From assembly GCA_023255235.1 (NCBI GenBank), contig JALRJA010000281.1, forward strand, positions 1 through 5,832: a stretch of DNA of 5,832 bases, given 5' to 3'. A program made the position numbers and the translations under genes. Source of the DNA: Flaviramulus sp. (GTDB taxonomy: Bacteria; Bacteroidota; Bacteroidia; Flavobacteriales; Flavobacteriaceae). This document shows positions 1 through 5,832 of this stretch, piece after piece. Within the stretch, counting starts at the first letter, position 1, and every line of letters begins with the position of its first letter. The notes under the pieces were generated by a model, which saw only the letters and a program-made list of their open reading frames with translations, did no database searches and was not told the DNA's origin.

Positions 1-2115
1 GGAGGAGAATCGTTAATTCCAGCTATAAGTAATGTTCTGTTTTATGCTGTAGAAAAATATGGCGTAAAAGAATGTGTCTTAGGAATGGCTCATCGCGGAA
101 GATTAAGCACACTGGTTAATATTTTTAGAAAACCAATGAACGAACTTTTTAGCGAGTTTGATGGTAAAGATTTTGAAGACGAAAATATTGATGGTGATGT
201 TAAATACCACTTAGGGTTAACATTAGATAAAACGTATCAAAACGGGAAAAATATTAAGATGAATTTGGTGCCAAACCCATCACATTTAGAAACAGTAGCA
301 CCCGTTGCAGAAGGTATTACAAGGGCAAAAATTGATAGTGATTACAATGGCGATAATTCAAAAATTATACCCATTATTGTTCATGGAGACGCCGCCATAG
401 CAGGGCAAGGCGTGGTATATGAAGTAGCACAAATGAGTCAATTAAACGGATACAAAACAGGTGGCACAATTCATATTGTTGTAAACAACCAAATAGGATT
501 TACAACCAATTATTTAGATGCACGTTCAAGCACTTATTGTACAGATGTAGCCAAAGTAACCCTATCACCAGTTTTACATGTAAATGCCGATGATGCAGAA
601 GCAGTTGTTCACGCTGTAGAAATGGCATTAGAGTACAGAATGCGTTATAAAAAAGACGTTTATATAGATTTATTAGGCTATAGAAAATATGGTCATAATG
701 AAGGCGACGAACCACGTTTTACGCAACCCAAACTGTATAAAGAAATAGCCAAACACGAAAACCCATTTAAAATTTATTCAGATAAGCTATTAGCTGAAAA
801 CACGATAGACCAAGCTTACCTTGATAAAATTATTACCAATTTTAAAAACACTTTAGAAAGCGAATACGAAAAATCTAGAAATGTGGCAGCTTCTAAAGTT
901 AGAGGGTTTATGCAAGAACGTTGGCAAGGCTTTAACAGAAAGGGCATTGAAGCCATGCTTGAATATGTTGAAACAAGCTATCCAAAAAACAAATTGGAAG
1001 AAATATCAAAAGTAGTTTCAACAGTTCCTAAAGATGTCAAGTTTTTACGTAAAGCGGAACGTATTTTAGAAGGACGTTCAAAAATGGTTTTTGAAACCGA
1101 TACGCTAGATTGGGGTATGGCAGAAACACTCGCTTATGGAAGTTTAATGGAAGAAGGGTTTAATGTACGTATTTCAGGGCAAGATGTAGAGCGAGGCACA
1201 TTTAGTCACCGTCATGCTATTTTAAGAGATGAAAAATCTGAAGAACGCATCAACCTGTTAAACACAAACCCCATGAATAAAGGTGAAATGGCTATTTATA
1301 ATTCCTTTTTATCTGAATATGGCGTGCTAGGATTTGATTACGGTTATGCCATGGCAAACCCCAATACATTAACCATTTGGGAAGCACAATTTGGTGATTT
1401 TAGTAACGGTGCTCAAATTATTTTTGATCAATACCTATCTGCAGCCGAAGACAAATGGAAGTCGCAAAACGGTATTGTTGTGTTATTACCTCATGGGTAT
1501 GAAGGGCAAGGGTCTGAGCATTCTTCAGCTAGAATAGAACGCTATTTACAGCTATGCGGTAACGATAATATGATTGTTGCAAATTGCACCACACCTGCAA
1601 ATTTCTTTCATTTATTACGTCGTCAAATGAAACGCGACTTTAGAAAACCAGTAATAGTTTTCACACCTAAAAGCTTGTTAAGACATCCCAAAGCAGTATC
1701 ATCAATAAATGAATTGGCAGCAGGTAAATTTGAAGAAGTTATAGATGATTCCATCGAAACAGAAAAAGTGAAAAAGCTAGTTTTTTGTACGGGTAAATTC
1801 TATTATGATTTGTTAGCACAACGAGAAGAGCTAAATAACCAAGACGTAGCTTTGGTAAGAATAGAACAGTTATTTCCGTTACACCTTCAAAAAATACAAG
1901 AGGTAATTAACAGGTATCCAAACGTTGAAAAATATATATGGACTCAAGAAGAACCTAAAAACATGGGTGCTTGGAGCCACCTGCTACAGCGTATGGATTT
2001 AGTTAAATTAGAAGTTATATCTAGACCCTATAATTCTGTACCAGCACCAGGCTCTAGCACACGAGATAAAATAAGACAACAGCGCGTTATAAACGCTGTT
2101 TTTGATATAGAATAA
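1..2115 (+). CDS. sucA: 2-oxoglutarate dehydrogenase E1 component, 5'-truncated by window edge
   Basis: Thiamine-diphosphate-dependent E1 of the 2-oxoglutarate dehydrogenase complex: it decarboxylates 2-oxoglutarate and passes the succinyl group to the lipoyl arm of E2 (TCA cycle, cytoplasm). The frame is open from base 1 and begins inside the conserved GGESLIPA motif, so the ATG at 85 (in LGMAHRGR) is internal. 704 codons are visible; family members are about 900-940 residues, so roughly 200-230 N-terminal residues lie upstream. Visible in order: HRGRLS (active-site His at 91-93), DVKYHLG (His at 208-210), NPSHLE, the cofactor/Mg2+ motif GDAA (Asp at 388-390) to NNQ (484-492), YGHNEGDEP (from 691), the transketolase-like pyrimidine-binding part with SGQDVERGTFSHRHA and WEAQFGDF, LPHGYEGQGSEHSSAR (around 1489), and a C-terminal region with QEEPKNMGAW and RPYNSVPAPGSS. 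No frameshift or missing motif is seen. sucB follows after 32 nt, which settles the substrate assignment. Confidence 0.97.
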   Translation, partial: GGESLIPAISNVLFYAVEKYGVKECVLGMAHRGRLSTLVNIFRKPMNELFSEFDGKDFEDENIDGDVKYHLGLTLDKTYQNGKNIKMNLVPNPSHLETVAPVAEGITRAKIDSDYNGDNSKIIPIIVHGDAAIAGQGVVYEVAQMSQLNGYKTGGTIHIVVNNQIGFTTNYLDARSSTYCTDVAKVTLSPVLHVNADDAEAVVHAVEMALEYRMRYKKDVYIDLLGYRKYGHNEGDEPRFTQPKLYKEIAKHENPFKIYSDKLLAENTIDQAYLDKIITNFKNTLESEYEKSRNVAASKVRGFMQERWQGFNRKGIEAMLEYVETSYPKNKLEEISKVVSTVPKDVKFLRKAERILEGRSKMVFETDTLDWGMAETLAYGSLMEEGFNVRISGQDVERGTFSHRHAILRDEKSEERINLLNTNPMNKGEMAIYNSFLSEYGVLGFDYGYAMANPNTLTIWEAQFGDFSNGAQIIFDQYLSAAEDKWKSQNGIVVLLPHGYEGQGSEHSSARIERYLQLCGNDNMIVANCTTPANFFHLLRRQMKRDFRKPVIVFTPKSLLRHPKAVSSINELAAGKFEEVIDDSIETEKVKKLVFCTGKFYYDLLAQREELNNQDVALVRIEQLFPLHLQKIQEVINRYPNVEKYIWTQEEPKNMGAWSHLLQRMDLVKLEVISRPYNSVPAPGSSTRDKIRQQRVINAVFDIE

Positions 2116-2147
2116 CAAAAAAATAAACACTATTAAAATTATAAATA

Positions 2148-3359
2148 ATGATTTTAGAAATGAAAGTGCCATCGCCTGGCGAGTCTATAACCGAAGTTGA
2201 AATAGCAACATGGTTAGTTGAAGATGGAGATTATGTTGAAAAAGACCAAGCCATTGCAGAGGTTGATAGCGATAAAGCAACCCTTGAATTACCTGCTGAA
2301 GCAAGCGGAACTATTACACTTAAAGCAGAAGAAGGCGATGCCGTAGCTGTTGGTGCTGTTGTGTGTTTAATTGATACTGATGCCCAAAAACCAGAAGGAA
2401 CCAATACCCCAAAAACAGAAAACAAAGCAGAAGTTACCAAAGAACAAACATCAAAACCTACAGAAGCAGATACAAAAACCTATGCAACTGGCTCACCAAG
2501 CCCTGCAGCAAAAAAGATTTTAGATGAAAAACATATAGAAGCTAGTTTGGTTTCTGGTACAGGTAAAGATGGCAGAATCACAAAAGAAGATGCCATAAAA
2601 GCAGTGCCGTCAATGGGCTCTTCAGCTGGTGGTAATCGTAGCTCTTCAAGAAGTAAAATGTCTATGCTTCGCAGAAAAGTAGCAGAACGCTTAGTAGAAG
2701 CTAAAAATACAACAGCAATGTTAACAACATTTAATGAAGTTGACATGTCGCCCATTTTTAGTTTACGCAACACCTACAAAGAAGCTTTTAAAACCAAACA
2801 CGATGTTGGTTTAGGATTCATGAGTTTCTTCACTTTAGCAGTTGTTAGAGCCTTAAAAATGTATCCAGCTGTTAACTCAATGATTGATGGTAAGGAAATG
2901 ATTTCTTTTGATTTTTGCGATATTAGCGTAGCGGTTTCTGGACCAAAAGGTCTTATGGTTCCTGTTATACGCAATGCCGAAAACTTAACTTTTAGAGGTG
3001 TTGAAGCCGAAGTAAAACGCTTAGCAATACGTGCTCGTGATGGGCAAATTACAGTTGATGAAATGACAGGCGGAACATTTACTATTTCTAATGGAGGCGT
3101 ATTTGGTAGCATGTTATCTACACCCATAATTAATCCGCCACAAAGTGGTATTTTAGGTATGCACAATATTGTAGAACGTCCTGTAGCGGTTGCCGGTAAG
3201 GTAGAAATTCGCCCTATTATGTATGTCGCATTATCTTATGACCATAGAATTATTGATGGTAAAGAAAGCGTTGGGTTTTTAGTAGCTGTTAAAGAAGCTT
3301 TAGAAAACCCTATTGATATATTAATGAACAACGATGTTAAGAAAGCCTTAGAACTATAA
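2148..3359 (+). CDS. sucB: Dihydrolipoyllysine succinyltransferase, E2 of 2-oxoglutarate dehydrogenase
   Basis: E2 core of the 2-oxoglutarate dehydrogenase complex: it transfers succinyl from E1 via its lipoyl arm to CoA. The 403-residue length matches SucB/OdhB with one lipoyl domain. Domains: lipoyl domain at about 1-76, with the lipoylated lysine expected at K43 in VDSDKAT; a Lys/Thr/Glu-rich flexible linker at about 77-113; a peripheral subunit-binding domain at about 116-151 (SPAAKKIL ... [14 protein letters not shown]); a short Ser/Gly linker; and the catalytic domain at about 169-403. The catalytic motif SYDHRIIDG carries H366 and D370. The ATG at 2148 starts right at the lipoyl fold ([13 protein letters not shown]), with an A/T-rich leader (TAAAATTATAAATA) and no Shine-Dalgarno, normal for flavobacteria. 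It lies 32 nt after sucA with no terminator between, so it is cotranscribed. Sequence alone would allow another 2-oxoacid E2, but the sucA neighbour and one-lipoyl layout favour succinyltransferase. Confidence 0.96.
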   Translation: MILEMKVPSPGESITEVEIATWLVEDGDYVEKDQAIAEVDSDKATLELPAEASGTITLKAEEGDAVAVGAVVCLIDTDAQKPEGTNTPKTENKAEVTKEQTSKPTEADTKTYATGSPSPAAKKILDEKHIEASLVSGTGKDGRITKEDAIKAVPSMGSSAGGNRSSSRSKMSMLRRKVAERLVEAKNTTAMLTTFNEVDMSPIFSLRNTYKEAFKTKHDVGLGFMSFFTLAVVRALKMYPAVNSMIDGKEMISFDFCDISVAVSGPKGLMVPVIRNAENLTFRGVEAEVKRLAIRARDGQITVDEMTGGTFTISNGGVFGSMLSTPIINPPQSGILGMHNIVERPVAVAGKVEIRPIMYVALSYDHRIIDGKESVGFLVAVKEALENPIDILMNNDVKKALEL

Positions 3360-3398
3360 TAACTTTTCTGAAAACGCATACAAATCATATAAGCAAAT

Positions 3399-3426
3399 TT
3401 TAAAAAAAAGAGGTTTTATTTTTAAA
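3399..3426. terminator. Possible shared terminator hairpin between convergent genes
   Basis: In the 83-nt gap between the stops of sucB and the opposing protease gene, an 8-bp perfect inverted repeat TTTAAAAA (3399-3406) / TTTTTAAA (3419-3426) continues inward as AAA/TTT around a GAGG loop, with a small bulge. The stem is A/T only, so it is weak, and no separate T-run follows on either strand. The position between two convergent 3' ends is what supports it; A/T-rich DNA gives such repeats by chance. The rest of the gap shows nothing recognisable. Confidence 0.3.
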
Positions 3427-3442
3427 GAGCTAAATTAGAAGG

Positions 3443-3877
3443 CTAAAGTTTTAAATACAAATATTTCTTTTCATAATCTATTATAGCCTTGCCTTTTTTT
3501 AAAATATCGGCACCAATAATACCATCAACGGGTTTAGAATTATGATTCACTAGTGCCGTATTCACATGGGTAAGATTAAACAAAACCAGTATAGCTTTAT
3601 TATGTGACCACTTTCCTATTTTAATCTTGTTTTCTTTAGAGGTTTTTGTATCCATATCAATAGCTCCTGCTCCAGCAGCTTTAATTTTTGAATCTTCAGC
3701 ATTTAGTTCAAAACGCTCTATAGCCTCAAACCCAACACAAGAACTAGAAGCACCAGTATCTAAAATAAACAATCCCTTTTTTCCATTAATAGTTGCCTTA
3801 ATTTCAAAATGATTTGTTTTAGTTAGATGTAACTTTATTTTAGTATAGCCTTTTTTTAAAAGAAATTCTTGTAACAT
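3443..3877 (-). CDS. Retropepsin-like aspartic protease (clan AA), single-DTG, cytosolic
   Basis: A 144-residue protein with the hallmarks of the retropepsin-like (gag-type, Asp_protease_2-like) fold. FILDTGASSS at 37-46 contains the catalytic D40 (codon at 3758-3760), and GIIGADIL at 119-126 is the hydrophobic-hydrophobic-Gly motif that closes the half-domain; a final strand AIIDYEKKYLYL follows. The Gly/Ala-rich AAGAGA around 67-72 could be the flap. Only one DTG is present, so an active enzyme would have to be a homodimer (family knowledge). The N-terminus (MLQEFLLKKGYTKIKL) has no signal peptide, lipobox or membrane segment, so a cytosolic location is inferred. The ATG at 3877 leaves room for a TATATTTG promoter box 20 nt upstream. 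It is transcribed alone, convergent with sucB and divergent from tatD. The substrate is unknown; no neighbour suggests one. Fold confidence is high, protease activity moderate. Confidence 0.88.
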   Translation of the reverse strand: MLQEFLLKKGYTKIKLHLTKTNHFEIKATINGKKGLFILDTGASSSCVGFEAIERFELNAEDSKIKAAGAGAIDMDTKTSKENKIKIGKWSHNKAILVLFNLTHVNTALVNHNSKPVDGIIGADILKKGKAIIDYEKKYLYLKL

Positions 3878-3897
3878 GTAATCAAATTAATTTTAAA

Positions 3898-3905
3898 CAA
3901 ATATA
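3898..3905 (-). promoter_or_regulatory. Bacteroidota -7 box (TATATTTG) for the aspartic protease gene
   Basis: Read on the minus strand this is TATATTTG, an exact match to the Bacteroidota sigma-factor -7 consensus TAnnTTTG. It ends 20 nt before the ATG at 3877, which would give a short 5' leader of about 15 nt. A TTG lies upstream (3918-3920, minus strand), but only 12 nt from the box, shorter than the usual 17-23 nt, so the -33 element is poor or absent. Confidence 0.5.
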
Positions 3906-3909
3906 ATCA

Positions 3910-3931
3910 TGTAAAAACAATTATTTTTACA
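3910..3931. repeat. Inverted repeat abutting the tatD start codon
   Basis: TGTAAAAA (3910-3917) and TTTTTACA (3924-3931) form a perfect 8-bp inverted repeat around a 6-nt loop, ending 2 nt before the tatD ATG at 3934. Three further pairs (TCA at 3907-3909 with TGA at 3935-3937) are possible if GCA at 3932-3934 bulges, which would draw part of the start codon into the stem. It also sits just upstream of the protease -7 box. It could be an RNA hairpin at the tatD translation start, an operator for the divergent genes, or chance in A/T-rich DNA. Confidence 0.4.
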
Positions 3932-3933
3932 GC

Positions 3934-4704
3934 ATGATAATTACAGACACGCATACACATTTATATAGCGAAGCTTTTGATGCAGATAGAAATAACATAA
4001 TAGACAAAGCTATTGCTCATGGTATTTCCAGATTTTTTATCCCAGCTATTGATTCTTCTTATACTCAAGCCATGTTTAAGCTAGAAAAAACATATCCTGA
4101 ACATGTTTTTTTAATGATGGGTTTACACCCAACCCATGTAAAAGAAGCTAATTATAATGATGAAATAAAGCATGTTGAAACCTTGCTTGCTTCACGACAA
4201 TTTTGTGCAGTAGGTGAAATAGGTATAGATTTGTATTGGGAAACCTCAACCTTACAAATTCAAAAAAAAGCATTTAAGCATCAAATTCAACTTGCCAAAC
4301 AGTATAAATTACCTATTGTAATTCATTGCAGAGATGCGTTTAATGACATTTTTGATGTTTTAGAAACAGAGAAAGATGATAATCTCTTTGGTATTTTTCA
4401 TTGCTTTACAGGCACTTTAGAGCAAGCACACAAAGCTATTTCATATAACATGAAGTTAGGTATTGGAGGCGTTGCTACCTTTAAAAACGGAAAAATTGAT
4501 ACCTTCTTAAATCAAATAGATTTAAAACATATTGTTTTAGAAACAGACGCTCCTTACCTAGCGCCAGTTCCTTATCGAGGTAAGAGAAACGAAAGTGTAT
4601 ATATTTTAAAGGTGTTAGAAAAATTATCAGAATTATATAATGTATCTTTAGAAGAAATTGCGCGTATTACAACTCAAAATTCGAAAGAAGTATTTGGCAT
4701 GTAA
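3934..4704 (+). CDS. tatD: TatD-family metal-dependent hydrolase (YcfH-like, putative DNase)
   Basis: A 256-residue TIM-barrel metallohydrolase of the TatD family, usual length about 250-265. Family members are Mg2+-dependent 3'-5' exonucleases/DNases, and some act as D-aminoacyl-tRNA deacylases, so the substrate is only inferred. All metal ligands are visible: H7 and H9 in DTHTHL, E95 in GEIGIDLYW, H131 in IHCRDA, H156 in FHCFTG and D205 in ETDAPYLAP. The stretch APVPYRGKRNES after the last ligand resembles the YcfH branch more than TatD proper. It has no signal peptide and is cytoplasmic. The ATG at 3934 puts HTH at residues 7-9, as expected, and no earlier start is needed. No Shine-Dalgarno is seen; an inverted repeat lies directly upstream. 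I found no convincing plus-strand promoter in the 56-nt gap to the divergent protease gene. The asparaginase gene begins 13 nt after its stop, so the two are probably cotranscribed. Confidence 0.93.
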   Translation: MIITDTHTHLYSEAFDADRNNIIDKAIAHGISRFFIPAIDSSYTQAMFKLEKTYPEHVFLMMGLHPTHVKEANYNDEIKHVETLLASRQFCAVGEIGIDLYWETSTLQIQKKAFKHQIQLAKQYKLPIVIHCRDAFNDIFDVLETEKDDNLFGIFHCFTGTLEQAHKAISYNMKLGIGGVATFKNGKIDTFLNQIDLKHIVLETDAPYLAPVPYRGKRNESVYILKVLEKLSELYNVSLEEIARITTQNSKEVFGM

Positions 4705-4717
4705 ACTGAGAACCAAA

Positions 4718-5743
4718 ATGGCTAATCCAAACATATTACTTATTTACACCGGCGGAACCATAGGTATGGTAAAAGACCCTAAAACAGGTGTGTTACGTAC
4801 GTTTAATTTTGATACACTTTTAGAAAAAATACCCGAATTACAACTTTTAGACTGTACAATACAAACCATATCGTTTAAAAAGCCTATTGATTCTAGTAAC
4901 ATGAATCCTGAAAATTGGGTTCAAATAGCCGAAATTATAGAAACTAATTATAATACATTTGATGGTTTTGTTGTGCTTCATGGCAGCGATACAATGAGTT
5001 ACACCGCTTCGGCATTAAGTTTTATGTTAGAAAACCTAGCAAAACCAGTTGTGTTTACAGGTTCTCAATTACCCATTGGTGATTTGCGAACAGATGCCAA
5101 AGAGAACTTAATTACTTCTATACAAGTAGCTTCAATGCAAGTTAAAGGCGAACCCATTGTTAAAGAAGTATGCTTATATTTTGAATACAAATTATATAGA
5201 GCTAATAGAACTACAAAAATAAATGCAGAACACTTTCAAGCTTTTGCATCATTAAATTATCCAGATTTAGCAGAATCGGGGGTTCATTTAAAAATAAACA
5301 ATGAGTATTTGTTTAAGCCCAACATTAGAAAAAAATTGATTGTTCACAAAAAATTAGATAAAAACATAGCACTTATTAAACTATTTCCAGGAATAACAAA
5401 AGCAGTTTTTGAAAGCGTTTTTAATATTAATAACTTAAAAGCACTTATTATTGAAACCTACGGAGCTGGTAATTGTACAACCCAAAAATGGTTTATTAAA
5501 ATGTTGAAAGAAAAAATATCTAACGGAATACATATAATTAATGTAACACAATGTTCTGGCGGAAGTGTGATAATGGGACATTATGAAACCAGTTCAGAGC
5601 TAAAAAAAATAGGTGTTATCTCAGGAAAAGATATAACAACCGAAGCGGCAATAGGCAAACTTATGTACTTATTAGGAAAAAACACCCCTCAAAAAGTATT
5701 TAAAACTATGTTTGAAAAATCTTTGCGAGGAGAAATTACTTAA
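4718..5743 (+). CDS. ansA: Type I (cytoplasmic) L-asparaginase
   Basis: Hydrolyses L-asparagine to L-aspartate and ammonia. The 341-residue length, lack of a signal peptide and similarity to the E. coli AnsA pattern mark it as the cytoplasmic type I enzyme. N-terminal domain: IYTGGTIGM with the nucleophile T14; HGSDTMSYTASALSFMLENL at 88-107, with S90-D91 where the family usually has Thr-Asp; FTGSQLP at 113-119; and YRANRTTK with the catalytic lysine K167. C-terminal domain: ETYGAGN at 246-252, VTQCSGGSV at 276-284, and ITTEAAIGKLMYLL near the end. The start was set to the ATG at 4718, giving MANPNILLIYTGG; the frame stays open upstream to a TTG at 4658, but that would overlap tatD by 47 nt and add 20 residues unlike the family. 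It follows tatD by 13 nt. Two oddities: S90 replaces the second catalytic threonine, and E246 stands where E. coli AnsA has, as I recall, its allosteric arginine R240. Function as an asparaginase remains very likely. Confidence 0.95.
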   Translation: MANPNILLIYTGGTIGMVKDPKTGVLRTFNFDTLLEKIPELQLLDCTIQTISFKKPIDSSNMNPENWVQIAEIIETNYNTFDGFVVLHGSDTMSYTASALSFMLENLAKPVVFTGSQLPIGDLRTDAKENLITSIQVASMQVKGEPIVKEVCLYFEYKLYRANRTTKINAEHFQAFASLNYPDLAESGVHLKINNEYLFKPNIRKKLIVHKKLDKNIALIKLFPGITKAVFESVFNINNLKALIIETYGAGNCTTQKWFIKMLKEKISNGIHIINVTQCSGGSVIMGHYETSSELKKIGVISGKDITTEAAIGKLMYLLGKNTPQKVFKTMFEKSLRGEIT

Positions 5744-5747
5744 AATT

Positions 5748-5781
5748 AACTTTTAAAATTTTAGTGTTCAAAGTTTTTTTT
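5748..5781 (+). terminator. Probable intrinsic terminator after the asparaginase gene
   Basis: Five nt after the asparaginase stop, AACTTT (5748-5753) and AAAGTT (5770-5775) can pair as a 6-bp stem around a 16-nt loop that itself contains the palindrome TAAAATTTTA (5754-5763). The 3' arm runs straight into eight T residues (5774-5781). The stem is low in G/C, so strength is uncertain, but the position and T-run fit a Rho-independent terminator ending the tatD-ansA transcript before the tRNA gene. Confidence 0.45.
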
Positions 5782-5792
5782 GTTATTTGAAC
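5766..5792. repeat. Inverted repeat GTTCAAA-N13-TTTGAAC upstream of the tRNA gene
   Basis: A perfect 7-bp inverted repeat: GTTCAAA at 5766-5772 and TTTGAAC at 5786-5792, separated by 13 nt containing the T-run. The left arm overlaps the 3' arm of the proposed terminator, so the two hairpins are mutually exclusive. It lies 24 nt upstream of the tRNA start. It could be an alternative 3'-end hairpin, an operator, or chance. Confidence 0.4.
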
Positions 5793-5805
5793 CCCCGTAA
5801 TTTAG
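5780..5805 (+). promoter_or_regulatory. Weak candidate promoter for the tRNA-Ser gene
   Basis: TAATTTAG (5798-5805) differs from the Bacteroidota -7 consensus TAnnTTTG at one position and lies 11 nt upstream of the tRNA start, a suitable distance. A TTG at 5780-5782 could serve as the -33 element, but the 15-nt spacing is slightly short. Support is mainly positional: a tRNA gene after a likely terminator needs its own promoter. Confidence 0.3.
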
Positions 5806-5816
5806 CACATAAATAG

Positions 5817-5832
5817 AGAGAGGTGGCCGAGT
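5817..5832 (+). tRNA. tRNA-Ser, 5' end only (cut by window edge)
   Basis: The last 16 bases, AGAGAGGTGGCCGAGT, match the 5' end of a bacterial tRNA-Ser: a 7-nt acceptor strand (AGAGAGG), T8, and the start of the D arm (GGCCGAG) typical of serine tRNAs with a long variable arm. The first base here is A, where many serine tRNAs have G. The anticodon, variable arm and 3' end lie outside the window, so the isoacceptor cannot be told, and identity as Ser rests on the D-arm pattern alone. Confidence 0.7.

Noticed and set aside
85..87. ATG at 85 as the sucA start.
   Set aside because: The frame is open to base 1 and encodes GGESLIPA and further conserved E1 sequence; the ATG is inside the LGMAHRGR motif.
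500..715. Antisense open frame opposite sucA.
   Set aside because: It is short, has no family resemblance, and is opposite conserved E1 coding sequence.
2231..3166. Three consecutive antisense open frames (2231-2440, 2480-2773, 2774-3166) opposite sucB.
   Set aside because: They mirror the codon structure of sucB, have no recognisable motifs, and lie entirely inside a well-supported gene.
3627..3812. Plus-strand open frame opposite the aspartic protease gene.
   Set aside because: It lies across the DTG-containing coding region of the opposite strand and its product shows no motif.
3888..3895. TAATTTTA as a -7 promoter box for tatD on the plus strand.
   Set aside because: It lacks the G of TAnnTTTG, no -33 element is seen, and near matches are expected by chance in DNA this rich in A/T.
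4658..4717. Upstream TTG start that would lengthen the asparaginase by 20 residues.
   Set aside because: It overlaps tatD by 47 nt, encodes a Lys/Arg-rich stretch not seen in the family, and the ATG at 4718 gives the normal MANPNILLIYTGG start.
1..5832. CRISPR array, mobile element, phage or defence module.
   Set aside because: No direct-repeat array, transposase, integrase or terminal repeats were seen; the only tRNA is cut by the window end, so no attachment site can be judged.

Overview
The window reads as a chromosomal housekeeping segment from a member of the Bacteroidota, most likely a marine-type Flavobacteriaceae. The support is strongly AT-rich DNA, start codons preceded by A/T-rich stretches instead of Shine-Dalgarno sequences, a TAnnTTTG-type -7 promoter box, and flavobacterial-looking protein sequences. 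The genus cannot be fixed from the sequence alone. I see no phage, IS element, CRISPR array or defence module, and base composition looks even throughout.

Layout. (1) 1-2115, plus strand: sucA, the E1 subunit of 2-oxoglutarate dehydrogenase, with its N-terminus cut off by the window edge. (2) 2148-3359, plus: sucB/odhB, the lipoyl-bearing E2 subunit of the same complex, 32 nt downstream and surely cotranscribed. (3) 3360-3442: an 83-nt convergent gap holding an AT-only hairpin, a possible shared terminator. (4) 3443-3877, minus: a small retropepsin-like aspartic protease with one DTG motif and no signal peptide. (5) 3878-3933: a short divergent promoter region with a perfect -7 box for the protease and an inverted repeat running into the next start codon. 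(6) 3934-4704, plus: a TatD/YcfH-family metal-dependent hydrolase. (7) 4718-5743, plus: a type I (cytoplasmic) L-asparaginase, 13 nt downstream of tatD and probably in the same transcript. (8) 5744-5816: a terminator-like hairpin with a T-run, a second inverted repeat and a weak promoter candidate. (9) 5817-5832: the first 16 nt of a tRNA-Ser gene cut by the window end.

How the genes relate. SucA and SucB carry out the decarboxylation and succinyl-transfer steps of the 2-oxoglutarate dehydrogenase complex in the TCA cycle; the E3 subunit (lipoamide dehydrogenase) is not here and must be encoded elsewhere. The asparaginase makes aspartate and ammonia and so feeds C4 intermediates, but it is separated from sucAB by an opposing gene and a functional link is not implied. 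TatD and the asparaginase form a two-gene unit of unrelated activities.

No new multi-gene system was found. The points most worth a second look are at the residue level and in the short intergenic regions: substitutions at a catalytic and a presumed allosteric position of the asparaginase, the orphan cytosolic retropepsin-like protein, and the inverted repeats beside the tatD start and upstream of the tRNA.
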